Shown here piece after piece: positions 48,501 to 62,754 of a stretch of DNA of 64,000 bases. Position 1 is the first letter of the stretch. Each line of letters starts with the position of its first letter. The notes beneath the pieces were generated by a model. That model did not search any database. It was given only the letters and a program-made list of their open reading frames with translations, and was not told the origin of the DNA. A program made the position numbers and the translations under genes. Source of the DNA: Styela clava (Eukaryota > Chordata > Ascidiacea > Stolidobranchia > Styelidae); assembly GCF_964204865.1 (NCBI RefSeq), contig NC_135262.1, positions 7,378,001 to 7,442,000 of the forward strand. The letters are read 5' to 3'.

Positions 48501-51500
48501 AATAACATAAATCACGGAGGAATTCTATGTAAATCAACTTACCAGTTATTATTATTTATATGGTCTCCAAACCCCGGCGTGTCTGTGACTGTTAACTTTA
48601 AACGAATACCTTTCTCTTCGATATCTATCAATGAAAAAATATTTTATTATAATAATACAGGAATGGAACGTTACATATCATACTCATCAGAACAAGTGAC
48701 CAAAAAAAAACAGAATCCCAATCATTTGAAACATATTATAGGGAGAATTTAAAATTCGTGTGAAGCGTCAAAGACAAAAGTCCAAGTGTTAAATGAATTT
48801 TCTTCATTTGAGTAAAACTAATAGATATACCAGTCCTACATGAATTGTATAGATATATTCGCTTACCGTGACTTATTGATTTGATTTCAATAGTTTTTGG
48901 ACAGAAATAATCTTCTTTATTAAAAGTTCGTCGACTAACTTTTGACTGGAACAAGGTGTTGATCATCGTTGACTTTCCCAAGCCAGATTGACCTAAAAAT
49001 AAGATTCTGTTTACATAGCGGAAAGATTATGCACAAATAAATTGTGGAACTACATGTTCAATTCTGACTGAATAAATCAGGGCTGTGTATCAGGAATTGG
49101 GCATGTTTTTTGTCTGGAGTCGAAAGTCGTATTTTCAGACTCCTCATACTCATAAGTCGGAGTCGGGAGTATGATTTCTCCGGGGTTGAGCGTCGAAATT
49201 TCAGGCTTTCGGAGGTGATAAAATAGTCAGAATTTACAAAGAAACTCCTGTGCTTGTACAGTACTGCATTCTTCCTGTTTTAAAACACACAACAGGCGCT
49301 GCATGAAACTGGCTAATGGCAATTTTTGGGGTATTTCATTGAATTCACTTAAAATCAGACGCGATCGACTACGGGAGATGTGGCGATCGACCGGTCGAAC
49401 GCGATCGACGTGTTGGCCACCCCTGTTATATTGAATAGCCTACACAAGATACAATACAAGACGACAAATCGGGATGTTGACGGATGTTTGGTCAGATTGT
49501 AAGAACCAAGTGTTTACAGATAGGCCACCCAATTGCAAATGACGTAATTTATGTTCCATACAAACAATCATCAGTAATGTACCAATTTGTCAAGATTATG
49601 GTCTGAAAACACGCAAACGAAAATGATGAATGGGTGGTCACGTGATTTGTTGCGGATGAATACGCGGGCAGCAAATATTTTTTTTGCTCCTAATAATCAT
49701 TACTAACGCAAATGGAACATGAAGACACTCTGTAATAAATATGGTTTATAATTTTAACTACGAAACAACAGAATAGTAAATACTCCGAATGTGTCGTCAT
49801 TAATTTGTAGCTTACTAAAAATACGATGACGTGAATACACGGTTTTCACGGTGTTCAAATTAGTTGGGGATTTTCTCGCTCTATCTACGCCGGCGGCGAT
49901 TTTTTCGAGTTATTTGTCTTAGTGATGTGATATTGTATATTTTATTTCTAATAAGGATTTATTGAAATTTAGCAAAGGACGTCCAATTATGTGTAAAAAC
50001 CCACTCATGGCCTGGATGAAATGAAATAGAAAATTTGAAATATATTTTCGTCTGTGATTAATCAATTTTGTTTTCGTGCTTAAACGTATTTCAATGCGAC
50101 GTTAATGTGTTATAAAAAAAAGAAAATTTAAGGAAAAGGTCATAATCACATTACTGAAAAACGCACTGTGATTAGCCAAATTATGGTATATTTATTGTTG
50201 AATTACCCTAATCAAAGCATTCCCTGGGAACAATCAAGACTGTTTACTCTAACATTATTCTTTAGTTTTTGTTGACTGCAATTTCAGCCGGAAATCGCGA
50301 CTTGAGGTAAAACGTTTAATTGCGACTTTGGTGCACGGGTAATAGGTAGTTTCAGGTGTACATTTAACACAAGATAGGAAGTGATATTCATCAAATGCAT
50401 GATAGGAATCCCAAATTTACATTCAGTTTAACCACGCTATAATATGGAATTTAGAAATTTGACTTTGACTCGGGGGTGTTCATAAAAACACCACTCCGGA
50501 TCCGAGACGTTTGTAAATACGACTCCGGTCTCGACTCCAGTTATATCATGCCAAACCCCCTGCTTATTCGGATGAGCTTCGTACTAATTGTCTTCATCGT
50601 CACGACGGAAATTTGGCGGGGGCGGCCAAATGAAATACGAACCCATTAGTATGAATGTTAAAAATGTAAATCATTCAGCACTTTAAGTTTAGCGCGCCAC
50701 GGTTCCAAAGTCAACCTCAAAGCGTCAAAAATACATTTAGTTGATTTTTTGACCCGAGAACGTGGCTTATCAGGTGAAATTGTTGTCAAAACACGTTTTA
50801 GGGGATTTGCTAATATTTTCGTCTGTTATCAGAGTGTTGCTGAAACTCGACACTAGCAAATATGCAGCACATATGAACTTATCAAAAATGGTCGGACATA
50901 TCACCATTACAAGCACGGTAGATATTCTTTCAATATACAAGTTTAGAAAGTTTAAAATGGCCTTTAGATAGTCACGTACAAATTTGTTTAAAATAGAACT
51001 GGAGCGTTTTGTCGGATGTTTCTGTCTACGCTATGGTTGTGATATTCGAATGAGAAATGGTTGACACTTTAGGACCGATAAAAGGGCAATTATGTAGTCA
51101 ACTACGACCTTGTTATTGGCATTTTTGTGATAGTGAATTGGAGTAATACCCATCTTCGCCTGAAATAAAAAAAAATGCTATGGCTATCAGAATAATATCG
51201 AGCCATTTCAGGATAAACGAATTGTTTCCTAGAAAATACTACTGCATAACATTGAATTTTTTGCTTTTTTAATGGTCATTTACTGTTCATTTTCCTTCAT
51301 AATCAATACTCAATAGTATGACTATGTGTCAATTCGCGACGGTACATGCAAGGCAAATGATCAATTTACAAAAATCAAGTTACGGTACATCTCCGTGTGT
51401 TCGCAAGATGCGTGTAGTCATATTAGTTTCCTGTGTTAATATACTGCATCCAAGGTGAAAATCGAGATAAAACGAATATAGTATATCCCTCCACTATCAC

Positions 51501-52494
51501 AGACCATGGAAAAAAATGAAAACGAAATAGTACAGGTAGGACAGGTTCTGCAGTTGGTACCAATCGGGCTATTTCAGAAACTAAGAAGACGTGTATAACA
51601 GTGTTTGACGAGAAACACTTTTTTGACGAAAAATACATTCGTAACCATTACAAAGCAGAGAACATGTCAAAAAGGTATCTGCTAATGTGGATAGAAGAGA
51701 TTCACAAAGTTCATTTTCGGTGTGTATTTTACGGCCGGATAAATTTTTCCACGCTTGACTAAAAAGATGGTTTCAACTGGATAATTATGAGAGAATCACG
51801 ACCATACCAAACCATGCTCGATCCATAATCATATATATTATGTTACTGTAAATAGTTTTGCCAAAATCCTCTCAGTATCATTTTTTCACTGCGCAAGTAT
51901 CCGACTGTCCCGTGGGAACGAGTGAAGACGTCTACCGTCTCTAAGACTAATAAACACTTGAATAAAATAACATCGCCAAATTGCGGTATACCCGTTGGAG
52001 TGAAATGACGAAGCACCACCACCACATTCGAAATGTAAAGCCTAACTGAGTATATTAATATTTTTTTTTATCATAAAATAGGACCGTGCCAATTTGCTAT
52101 GTTACTGGTTTATTGTCTGGGAATAGGATTTAATTGGACAGGTTTAACAATAATGATTGGGACATATAATTTTTTTTCTCAACAATATGCCCCACGTAGT
52201 CTAAATCGACTTGCCAACAGACTTGTTTAGAGCAGAGCAAGTACAATTGAGCACGTTGGCTTTATAAGATTTTTTTGCTATCCGACCAAGGCGACCATAT
52301 TATACAGGTTAGCCGAAAGATTACTTTTTTACTCCGTGGTGAAATAAAATGTAGTAAACAGTCATGATTTTTGATAATGCATAAGCTTACTTACCTACAA
52401 CCATGACGTTAAACTCAAATCCTTGTCTGAGAGCTTTCTTACGAATTTGCTCCGTTAATGTATCGATTCCTATGTATCCTTCAAGCAGTGTCAT
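33552..52494 (-). CDS. Septin, 3/9/12 subgroup, complete in eight coding exons
   Basis: Exons are 52494-52395, 48992-48867, 48624-48543, 47320-47183, 41223-41106, 34997-34899, 34255-34107 and 33963-33552. All splice borders and phases agree, giving 407 residues. Septins are GTP-binding proteins that assemble into membrane-associated filaments for cytokinesis and cortical organisation. Visible motifs: G1 GQSGLGKST (34-42), G3 DTPGFG (90-95), G4 AKAD (172-175), [14 protein letters not shown], and the septin unique element around LPFAVVG...[19 protein letters not shown]. The N-terminus ([16 protein letters not shown]) and SISHDIEEKG match the septin 3/9/12 group. As usual for that group there is no C-terminal coiled coil; instead residues about 296-407 form a Ser/Thr/Pro/Asn/Ala-rich disordered tail. 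Introns 4 and 5 are about 6 kb each. The ATG at 52494 has a good context (GCCAAGATGA), but an upstream alternative first exon, common in SEPT9 genes, cannot be excluded. Confidence 0.94.
34370..34685. repeat. GAGTCG-family dispersed repeat (best copy)
   Basis: In septin intron 6. Dense GGAGTC / AGTCGGAGT words: gaagtcggagttcgac, ttttcactggagtcgaagcc, aactcctcggagtcg, gttcggagttggagtc, acccggagtcggac, aaatcggagtcgatttt. Similar arrangements recur at 5410-5512, 33150-33330, 40755-40870, 41327-41560 and 49083-49245, so this is one interspersed family. No inverted termini or target duplications were identified. Confidence 0.65.
34998..40385. other. Septin intron 5, left part: no gene seen
   Basis: About 5.4 kb of AT-rich intron. 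A hAT-like gcttgcgggccacattgtcg word at 39841 resembles the 22502 fragment. Open frames (76 codons or fewer) look random. Confidence 0.4.
40386..40444. repeat. Compact near-perfect inverted repeat (hairpin)
   Basis: Arm accaagcatgggcaaatgat plus ggatcg is followed, after a loop of about 8 nt, by cggtccatcatttgccatgcttggt. Only one mismatch and one single-base gap interrupt arms of about 25 bp. It lies in septin intron 5. It could be a miniature TIR element or a foldback; no target-site duplication was identified. Confidence 0.75.
40755..41560. repeat. GAGTCG-family repeats around septin exon 5
   Basis: Two blocks, 40755-40870 (gtgctcggagtcgtattttt, actcaccagagttaggagtcgg) and 41327-41560 (tttcactggagtcagtgcc, ggagtcggagtcggaagg), flank septin exon 5 (41106-41223), which is intact between them. 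Confidence 0.55.
41561..47182. other. Septin intron 4, main part: no gene seen
   Basis: About 5.6 kb of intron. The longest open frame (41577-41924, 115 codons, plus strand) has no recognisable motif or splice context. No bounded repeat found by eye. Confidence 0.4.
47377..47552. mobile_element. Possible degenerate hAT-like MITE
   Basis: Starts ctagtgtttctcaaaccccc and ends gtctttgaagaccactag, whose reverse complement (ctagtggtcttcaaagac) partly matches the start. The interior is rich in GGGGG/CCCCC blocks, as in many hAT MITEs. No clear 8-bp target-site duplication. Located in septin intron 3, just upstream of exon 4. Confidence 0.4.
49083..49425. repeat. GAGTCG repeat plus hAT-like right terminus
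   Basis: Positions 49083-49245 contain gtctggagtcgaaagtcg and ataagtcggagtcgggagt words of the dispersed family. The segment ending at 49425 (gcgatcgacgtgttggccac then ccctg) looks like the right terminus of a hAT element of the CAGGGGTGGCCAACACGTCGATCGCG type. No left partner was found. Located in septin intron 1. Confidence 0.45.
49426..52394. other. Septin intron 1, remainder: no gene seen
   Basis: About 3 kb of AT-rich intron. A weak GAGTCG-family trace (cactccggatccgagacg, ctccggtctcgactccag) lies at 50490-50540. Nothing else supported. Confidence 0.4.
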
Positions 52495-55400
52495 CTTGGC
52501 AATTCTGTTTATATTCCGTACTGTACGGTACCGTATCCTTTCTAGGTAAATTCAAGGCGTACTGCTTCAGCCAAGCCAACTTATATCCAACACAGATCGC
52601 CCCCCACACGATATAAAACGTAATTTCACTGTAATCCAATAATAAAAATTCTCTAATTTTATTCTCAGATACCAGAAAATTACAATACAGAACGTTACAA
52701 CACCGCTATCAGAACAAGCTTTAATCCCGCCAAACTCCGCAGCTGCAAAGGGAGCAAGAGAGAAATGTATTATTACACGTATGTTAGTAGACGATTATTA
52801 CGTCATCATTTTTAAATTTACATCTCCAACTATATGTAAAATTGATAACTAATAATTTGATATGAACATATCCCTGCTGTTGTTTTTTTGTAAAATTCAG
52901 CTTTGTCACTACTAAAATACACTGCGGATTCGCTTCATATACTTTCAGCACCTAAATTTCGACCTTCACGAGTGAACCAAGGAAAAGGGCTGTAACGTGT
53001 TCTTCTCACTCATTCAATATTTGCTTTTCCGAGTCAAATACCCCACATCAGTAAATTTTCAAATTTCGACACTTAAATTATAATAAATCACTAATGCTAC
53101 GTTAGTTTGTATCAAGTTTCTTACCTGCTACACTACGCAGATTATATTGTATTATGCAAACTTTGCCTGATTCCAGATCACTCGCCGATTAAAACCAGAA
53201 ACAAATACTTTAGCAGTTTGTAACGGACTGAAAGAAAACAAATAAACATCTAACCGGTTGGTCTGCCTCGAAGCTGTCAGATACTGCAAACTGATTTTCA
53301 ATATCCTGGCAGCCGTTCTTGTTGATGCATTGTTTTGCATACTAGTTCTGACTAATATGCAGCGCGTATTTTCACTTACAACTGTTTGTAGCCTACATAG
53401 CAAAAAAAAATGCCGTATGCAACGCTTGCTCACAAGGCTGAAGCGTACATGTCGATTCTGGATCATTCACCAATAACTTGTAATAAACCTAATGACTAAT
53501 GATAGCCTAATGATTATTCAGCATGCGTCACGCTTTCGAAAGTAGTGCGTAAAACTGCAATCGTGCAATGTTTACTACCTGCCTGAGCTGTGTTGGTAAA
53601 ATATCCAAAATGCGTACCATGTTGGCTGAAAAGAAGTGTTCTCAATGACGTGGTATGAAATAAAATAGTGTGATTATAAGGTTATCGTCGAGTGTGTATT
53701 TATAATGCATCTAGTATGCACAAAGTTAGTATCAAGCATTAAATGATCATCTTACAAAATCATAAAAGTGGGCATACTACATCGATTAACGACGAAACAG
53801 GACATGAGTTCTTTTCTATTGCAAAACAAACAAAGCAATTGAATGAACGAGTTGTTATGACTCAAAAGTGATGGCTTGAATTGCAAGGTTTATAAATAAC
53901 TCAAGCACCAATCAGAGTTTAACCAAAAGTTATTGATCCCACTGTCATTTAGCATTTTATTTTAGAAGTTGCTACGGTCAATTTCGTGCAGCATAGACAA
54001 AATGTGTCGTCCATCATATTTGCAAGGTTCTGTACCCAAAATGTCATTAGGCATACGAACACAAAAATATAATAAGCAACTTCAGCTCAAATTTCACGAT
54101 TGAAGGAATATGCAAATACTTCACAACATAAATTCAACACATTAATATTGTACTCACTTTAAACAATCTGAAATGAACTAACATTTCCCCTACTATGGCG
54201 TGATTACATTGCATGGCACCAACTAAAAGCGAGTGAAACGACAGCTATTCGTTAGGCTTTAATCAGGGATTGCTATTACCAAATGCGAGGAAATTAATTT
54301 TCTATTGCGAATATTTGCAAATGTTTATACACAATGCGTCTGCGTGTGGATATTTACAATTCGGCAATATTTCCAATTTATTTCACACGGGCCGGTATAA
54401 CTAACCAATAAAACTGAAATCGAACGCAATGCTTTCAATGTTATGAGAAAACAACCACATACGGCGTCGTTAATAAAGTTTACTTTTGTTCAATTTAACC
54501 ACTAAATTGTACACAAGGCCACCCGAGTGTATTGTGACTATACCATTAATATTGTAAGAAATTTGTAACATTTATTTGCATCTTTGGGTATAATATTGAA
54601 AAAGCACTTTTGCGAGAAAAACTTGGGATAAATAGGAATAGGATATAGTGATATGTTCTATAATAGGATAGAAAGTCGAATTCGTGGTAAATAGCTGTTT
54701 CCGGCTAGGAACAGAGACCCAATAATACTGTCAACATTGTCGTGTGAGCGTGTCACAATTACTTTAACAATTCTGCACTTTCGGTTTTCCAAATGAATTT
54801 GTACTTGTCTGTAAAATAATGCATTTACAACCAAACACAAACATCACAATATGCTTCGAAACTCTCATTGTATAGACTTGGTGGTGTCTTTTAAAAAACA
54901 ATATATAAAAGTTGTCGATTCGGAGCAATAAAAGTCGTTTACCCAATACGACTGCTGTAAAAAGAAAAAGTAATTCACGATACGTGCTGGATGACAACAT
55001 ATACGAATTAGTTTTTATTACTTTACTATCAGCGGATTTACCAATGTGAAATTATTAAAACATTTCTCTCGATTTGCTATAATATTTCCGAAAGCAAATA
55101 TTAAAAACCTATCAAAACTCAAACACTGTAACGATATCAAATAGCAATAAAATAAAAAAAATTCCTAGCAGCGATATATAAACCTCGTCTTAAATATCAG
55201 ACTTGCAAGTGAGCTGCCAAGATAATCTTCCATATGAAAACTTTCTTTTTAAAGATAGTCACGTTTACTGGTTGTTGGCTAACAGGACGCAGATACGATT
55301 GAGTCACTTCTATCCGCTATTAAATTAGTAAGACCACTATTATATACTTAAAATACCGACTTGACATCATACTTCGTCTATACTTCGCCCAGAGATAACT

Positions 55401-58400
55401 CATCAATTTCAGATTTGCCTTTTATATGGCCCAAACGTGAAACGAACTGAGGTATGACTAAGACATGTAATGTTTACCGTTTTGTTCCAAAACGCTTGCT
55501 TGCTGAAGATAGCCATATACGAATGGACGCGTATACAGCATGGGTATTCTATTAGGGTTTCACAAAGTCTTATTAAGTAGAATAGGAATGCTTCAAAACT
55601 ACAGGAACGGTAAGACCATGCAAAGAGGTAGATTGCATGTTAGATTTTACATATCCCAATATCTGGCTAATTTATTGATTTCGATTAGATAGCTATATCG
55701 TCATAAACAACACTTTACCAAATTCTTAAAATCTTGACTTTCAATCATGGTATAATCACTGAACAGCCCTAAAAAAGTATCCTACAACAAAATCTCGTGA
55801 AAATAATATATTTGCATCCGTTTTAGTGTCAATAAATTCGCAGCATCACCAAAACAAAATAAGCTTGAAACAACTTATAACGCAAAACATTCAAATCAAA
55901 CTCCCATGTCAATCTCCTGTACGGAAAATACTTCAACAAATTCCTGATACTTATGACACCTACCAAACACACAAGCACAACACTTACATCGACGACTATG
56001 TTACTATAATTTCGACCTAACTAGGAAAGTAATCGACTGTACAAGCGTTCCTACCCAGTAATTAAATGCCAATTAGCATTTTGAAACTATGTTTTATATC
56101 TTGGCAGAAACCCGCCAGTTACCGGTGGTAACGTTGTCAAATATTTTTCGGGAACCAGAATTTTTATAGTCGTTTTTTAAACCTAGAAATATGGTTTCAA
56201 CTAAAATCGGCAACATTTCGTGACAGTGGCCAAACCACCATTTTATTCATCGTTATGAGATGAAAAGTTGCACAAAAATAGGCCTTTTTGTCGAGGACAA
56301 TGACAAATCAACTTTTTAGCACAATCAATGAAAAAAAGTAAGTTTGACATTTACACCGGTTATGTCTATGGCGATGGAAATTTGCTACCCACCCAAGCGT
56401 GGAACGCAGATAATAATCAATAAAATAAAATAAACAACCATCAATAGGATTTATTATTGGCATTGGCACATATATGGACAAGTATAATACAAAATATCAA
56501 AGCAGAAATCCCCAAATGTTTAATCCAAAGTCCGAACACTAAAATTAATCTTTTCCAAATGGTGTTCCACGAAATAACTGACAAACACAATTTGTGCAAT
56601 CCGTATTGATTAGCTTTCTACCAAAACAAAGATACTGACAAATCTATGCATTATTTAACGTAGTTGATTTCAGCGCTCTATTTTAAACCTGTTTAATAGT
56701 TAATAGCATAAGGGAAATGAAAATCTATACTATCCTTAGAAGGCGTTTTAAATTCCATCTTTAAATTCCATTTTTGGTTATTTTTTTAACCTTCGAAATA
56801 ATGCATGCTCATGATATCATCGTCACAAGATTTTGTACGTTCTTCAGGCAAAAAAATCAATTTAAAAAAATTTCAATTCGCAGCCATAATTCACTTTTAA
56901 CTAATTATGAATTTTTCTTATAAAATAACAAATACGTACGATTAGTTTCTAAAAAGAAATGTGGCCACAATATCATATTGTTTTTATAATTCCTGAGACA
57001 CTGTCGCTAAAATACTCAATGTAACATTACACCACTAGTAACTGTTGCAAAGAATACTAGCGCATATAATGTTTCAAGAAAACGACTTACTCTGTGAAAA
57101 TCCCAACACAATATAAAATACGAGCAAGTATGCTGACATCTATATTATTTCAAAACAACTGTTGTTGGTATACTCGTGAATTCAACAGCGCAAGGCAACG
57201 TGTTCTTCTTATACAAATGATAAAGTTTTATCTCTAATATTTGTCCCCGACGTTTATGTCTCAATATACTCACAATTCGGCATAAAACAGCAACAAATTT
57301 TTTGAAGTAATTATCTCTTAATGTTTATTCTGTGACGTCATCAAATATCATGTCATGTATTTATCTCCTCCTCAAAATAAAATCCTTGATTCAAAAACGC
57401 GATTGGTGGGAATTATGAACGATTTTGTCTCGACACTTCAATTTTGCACCTTGTAAACTTCCCATCAACTTATCATATCCATCCGTGCACAATTCTAACT
57501 TGGAGCACCTGATCGATCTCTCACGCACTCCCAACGTACCAGCAAACTAATAAATCTTCCGAGATAGTATGACATTCCATTTTTAACGATTGACATATCG
57601 ACACTTGGTACAATCGTAAAATTAATTCTGACAAATTATTATTACCAACGTTTTAAATTTAATTTCTATAGTAAATGATATGACGTCGAAAACAGGGATA
57701 ACCGGTAATTAGAAACATCATTTTTCAATCGGTCATTAATGTCTTTACAGTAGTAAATTTGTGAAATCAATAATGAAGTTTGCTTTGAAGTGGAAAGTGT
57801 ATTCATGTAGGTGTTATTAATAACATCGATTCAATTTTCAAGCAACATTAGTTGGATTATTGCAGTCGTGAAGGATGGGTTCTCGCCATGTCAATACTAA
57901 TAAGTCGTTTTTGTCGACTATGCAGTGAAGTGTATCCCTGACCGGAAAGTTTACTGTCCTCCCACAGTAGGTCCAATTCTTTGACTTGAAATGATAGTAC
58001 TCATACAGTGGCTCTGTAACAGGGACATTGACATTAAACTATTGATAATACCTTTAAACAATCACCTATAGTTACTTAATCTTTTCAAATATGCCACACA
58101 TACCATAATAATTCTGTATATTACACGGTATATAATATTACCATTGAGATTCAATGTATACTGAAATGCTAACATAACACACATAACGGTATGACAGTCA
58201 CGACTTTAACGACATATTGCTTCCAGGAATAGAGAAATTTACGACTGTTGTGCATTCATCACTATAATGGAATCGTCTAAACATGGGATATGAATAAAGA
58301 GAGCCTTACAAGTGAATTTAATTCGGGCCATCATCGGTTATTTTATCGACTAAATGGCACTCTATTATGCGCTTATAATAGTGAATCTTAATTTGTTATT

Positions 58401-61400
58401 TGCGTTTAGTAAAAGTCCTGTATTTGGCTAAGGTGTAGCAAGTACTGGACACGACAGTAAAAGTAAACAAGAGTTTTTTGTAAAGCTACAATGTAACACC
58501 GTTTTCGAGATATAGTGTCCGTTTTCGCACTTTTAATATAAAGGAAAAATGACATAAAATCAACTCTTTTACAAAAAACGGACCTATATGACAAGAATGT
58601 GGAAATTTTTTAGTTTATGTGGAATGGTACAATGTTTTATGTCTTCTGCCGAATATTCTATTCTTTTCTTCTATCGTGTTTCAAGTCTTTTACTTGGCCC
58701 AAGAATCTAGATAAATCTATATCATATTATCATTATTGTCTTGAGGTGCGAATATGTTTTGGAAATATTGTAACGTGGATCCATATTCTAAACAGCAAGG
58801 TTGTTGTTATCATTAATTTTCAACTCATGATCGCGCCCATAGACGGTTGTCATATACATACTACAGTAAATTTCGTTTCAAAGCAAGACTATATAACCTA
58901 TTCAACTATACCTTCAACTCGATACAATAACTATCACCATGATTTGAAAACAGAAAAAAAAATCCTTCCAGACGATTTGTCTGGCCCAAGATCTATACCA
59001 ATATGCGACACCAAAAATCTAATAACTCTCAACTAAATGTACCAACGCTATAAAATTGTTTATCTGAACGTCAATGATATATGTTATCGCGTTTACTGCA
59101 ATTGGACTCCGATTCCAATTATGTCTACCACTGAATATTGCCACATACAAATTGAATAAAAAAAAAAGTTTTTGACAACTACGTGCAACGCTTAAAATTA
59201 ATTGACAAATTTAAACCTATTTTCTGTTTATGAAATTGACTGATCGCATCGTGATGGAGAATTTTGCCAGAAACGTATTTTTCGACCTGGTTTTGTTGAG
59301 ACGCGATGTCATTAGCAATCGATACAAAAACTACCGCTTAACTCGGATCAATCGTTTGTTCAATGGTAGAAACTCACAGAATTCCAGCATTTCAAGACAA
59401 ATTGAAATGATGATAGGTGGACACGCGAAGGCTCAGACGGGCACGATTAACTTCAATTTAATGGATAATATATATAGAGTGATTCCAAAGGAAATAGAAC
59501 AAATTTCTTCTTCTGCGAAAATTTAACACTTGAACTTCTTTTTGTGCATGATTGTACCCAAACGTTGCAGTAATCTAGGACGATTCGTACAAAAGTTTTG
59601 TTCTCTTTAGAATATGTTCCAATTGATTTGAATTCTTTTTCTGGCGAGGGGGTATTTTAGCCTAACTATCAGAGAGTATGTATATCTGTATTTTCAACTA
59701 CGCCCCCTTAGAACAAAGTATATGAACTACAACGCAACTCTTACGCAAGTCTTAAAGTGCACCTATACTTAAGGAATTTGCAAACTATATTTTATTACGC
59801 AGACAGAGAATGAAATAACGGCTTTCGATACAGTTTAATACGAATATGCGGTCAAGGCGAAGACGCCAACACGACCACCCAAGAATATTCAGCGCCGTGA
59901 CGACGAATTTATACTGGTTAAGTTGAATCAAGTTTTGATACATTTGTATCTGTACTGTAGTATTCAAAGTATATGACAAATCATACTCATACAAATACAT
60001 TTACACCGGGGTATAGGCAATTTTTTTTCCTTAACCGAAATCGAATTCTTTAACCGAAATGCAAATTACGACAATTAGACGTCAATTTATTCTATAATCT
60101 ATAGTGTTCGACAAATATCAACATCACACCAATGCAGACTTTGATAATATCTGAAGCACCAATTGAGGCTATTCAATCGGGTATGACAGACAAATAAATC
60201 CGGCTTGAATTCTCACTATATACGAGACCATGCTTGATCACAGACAATGCCAATAATAGATAACCATCTAGGTTACGTGTTGTTTTCCAAGCACTCGGTG
60301 TTGATCTGAATAATTGATAGTAAGCATATGTACTGTGTCGACAAATGCCATATGCTAGGAATGTTTTATGCCCGGGCCAATCACGGTAGGAACTCAAGAG
60401 ATGCAAATAAAGTAAAAGCACTTGTTGAAAATCGACATAACAAAATTACACTACAAAAGTGAGGTAAGGGTTCGCCAAATGGATTTAGTGTCATTGTAAC
60501 AAATTCTGTCAATTTTGCCCTTTTCACAAGCTTACTTCGAAATAGTATCTTAAATTGTACAAGAATACATACAAAAAATCCCATTCACCTACAATAATAC
60601 AATGCTTCAAGTATTGTGCCAACCGATGCAAAATTGCAATCACCAACCCAAGCCGTACAAAGCACATAATTAGGCTTTAGCTCAATCATGTATTACGATA
60701 GGAACAGTATGTAAATAAGGATAACAACTAGGCCTCGCTGGTCGATATCGGGACCTGAATTAGGCGCATATATTGGTAATCTAGGTAACGCCTCGTCAAA
60801 TAATCCAGAACGCTAATTAACATCTTCAACCGTTTCTACGTTCTACCAATAAAACGATCCGAAAACCCTTGTTGCTCATACATCGTAGCCTTTCTGATCA
60901 TACGGAACTAGTAAACCTTCCTTTGAGACGAACATACACAAACGTGTATACTGATATAGACGCTGAACTTGTATATACATGACTTTGTGGTATCAGATTT
61001 CTTTGTCTATATTTTTGTCACGGAATTAACTAATCTTAGATTTGCAAGCGATATAAACAAAACGCTGCCTGCGTACAACGCTCCATACACGAGCTACACG
61101 CCTTATGCCAAGCGCTCTCACTAACAGGTGCTCATTCTCTCGGCAGAAAAGTGGGCACGGACTAAGATAATAAAGAGACGAAAATAGAAAATGGAGAGCG
61201 TGAATAGTGTGCGTAAGATCACGTCGTATTAACCACTTGACGCAAAATTTGTGACAGATTATGGCGCTCACATTGACAACATGAAAAAAGGTGTTATTAG
61301 GTTTATACTTCTATTTAAATTCTTCTGCCTATGGGATTGAAAAAATACAAATAAAACGATGAAGTTGCTGAAGTACGGCAATATTATATGAGTATTTTAA

Positions 61401-62721
61401 AAGTAAACAACAGCCCGAAAGTTTATTACATTCGCGTATTTTTGTGTGTTTATTTCTTGCCCAAGCCTTGTTTAACAAAGTTTGTGTTTTTTTTTTGTGA
61501 ATGCGTGTTGGTGAGCGGGCACATGATACTCATCTTGTTTTAAACTTTTCTAAAGGTTTTGCTCGCTTTCCAGAATTCTTCATTTTTTATTTGTTTGTAT
61601 TGTCATATTATTGTGGAGTTTTCAAAATAAACTATCTATCTATTACCGGTACTCCAAATGAACATGATACCAATCGTTCGTCGTTTTAAACGTATGGACT
61701 TGGATGAGTTGGTGTCACAAACCAACGGTCAAGTGAAGGACCCAGGCAGCAACCACGAAACCATTACCCATGATTCGGAATTGCGTACCATAGGACATGC
61801 GAAGGTGTGATCCAAAAGCTCACAAGCCTATGATGCGCAATCTGATGCAGTATAGGGTTTTTGAACTCCAAAACATTCCATCCAAAACAGAGAAATCCAG
61901 AGCAGATGCTTCTCACTACTAGGATAGGATTTACATATCTATCATAAAGGAGAGGAAATTCGATAATGGGGCTTAATCATATGGTGATCACGGCCTCTTG
62001 TGCGGATACCAGTTCATGTCGGGTCAGTTAGCCAGTTGTTTTCAGGTACATACAGTTCTAAATTGCGCCAATATGAGACAGCGCTTCCAATGAACGATTA
62101 AGCCTTACAATTTGTTTGAAAACAATATCCAACCTAGCAAAGCTGTGAAAGAACAAACAGGCATTAAATGCCAAGTTAGAGCAACTTTCCCGAATTTATG
62201 TCCTATATGTTGGCATTTTTTATCCATTGGAATTAAATTCCTGGAGCCTGAAATAAATTCTCATCCCGACCTAAATTAAATAACACTTTTACATTGTTAC
62301 GAGACATTTAATTAAGACAAAAGTACTGTTGAATATCCATATATGTATAAATATATATTTGCAGGCTACAATTAATAATACATCAGGTATCTTCAACTTA
62401 CATATGCAAAAACTGCAAACGAAAACGTCCTAACGGCGAAGAACAAGCTTGCGGAAAGCGAAAAAAGTAAAGAGCAAATTAGTACGTTTTAAAGTAGGCC
62501 AACATTCTTGAGTAGCAAATTCAATAGAATAAAGAACACATCAATTGCACATTATAAGTAAAAATAGCATGCCGACAACAATTGACGTTAACAAAGCGAT
62601 CATTTTGAAAATGCCTCTTACATGGGGAAAAACAAAAGAATAAGAATCAAGTCATCGGGATGTGATTAAGACACCAAGCGTTGTAAGAGCAGCATATACA
62701 GGAAATGATAATAAAGTGATT
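52495..62721. other. About 10 kb upstream of septin without recognisable genes
   Basis: Must contain the septin promoter and any 5' untranslated exons, which I cannot place. Longest open frames are 58617-59036 (139 codons, aromatic-rich start) and 59230-59526 (98 codons, Asn/Arg-rich), both plus strand; neither shows a known motif or splice support, and both sit in AT-rich DNA where chance frames of this size are expected. No tRNA or TIR element with both ends was found. Confidence 0.45.
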
Positions 62722-62727
62722 TTTATT
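62722..62727 (-). terminator. Polyadenylation signal of the adaptor-like gene
   Basis: AATAAA on the minus strand, 28 nt past the stop codon at 62755. This short spacing implies a very short 3' UTR. Confidence 0.5.
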
Positions 62728-62754
62728 AACAATTTACATTATGAATAATACAAT

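Noticed and set aside
58617-59036. 139-codon plus-strand frame, the longest in the 52.5-62.7 kb region
   Set aside because: Aromatic-rich low-complexity content, no motif and no supporting exons; not called as a gene.
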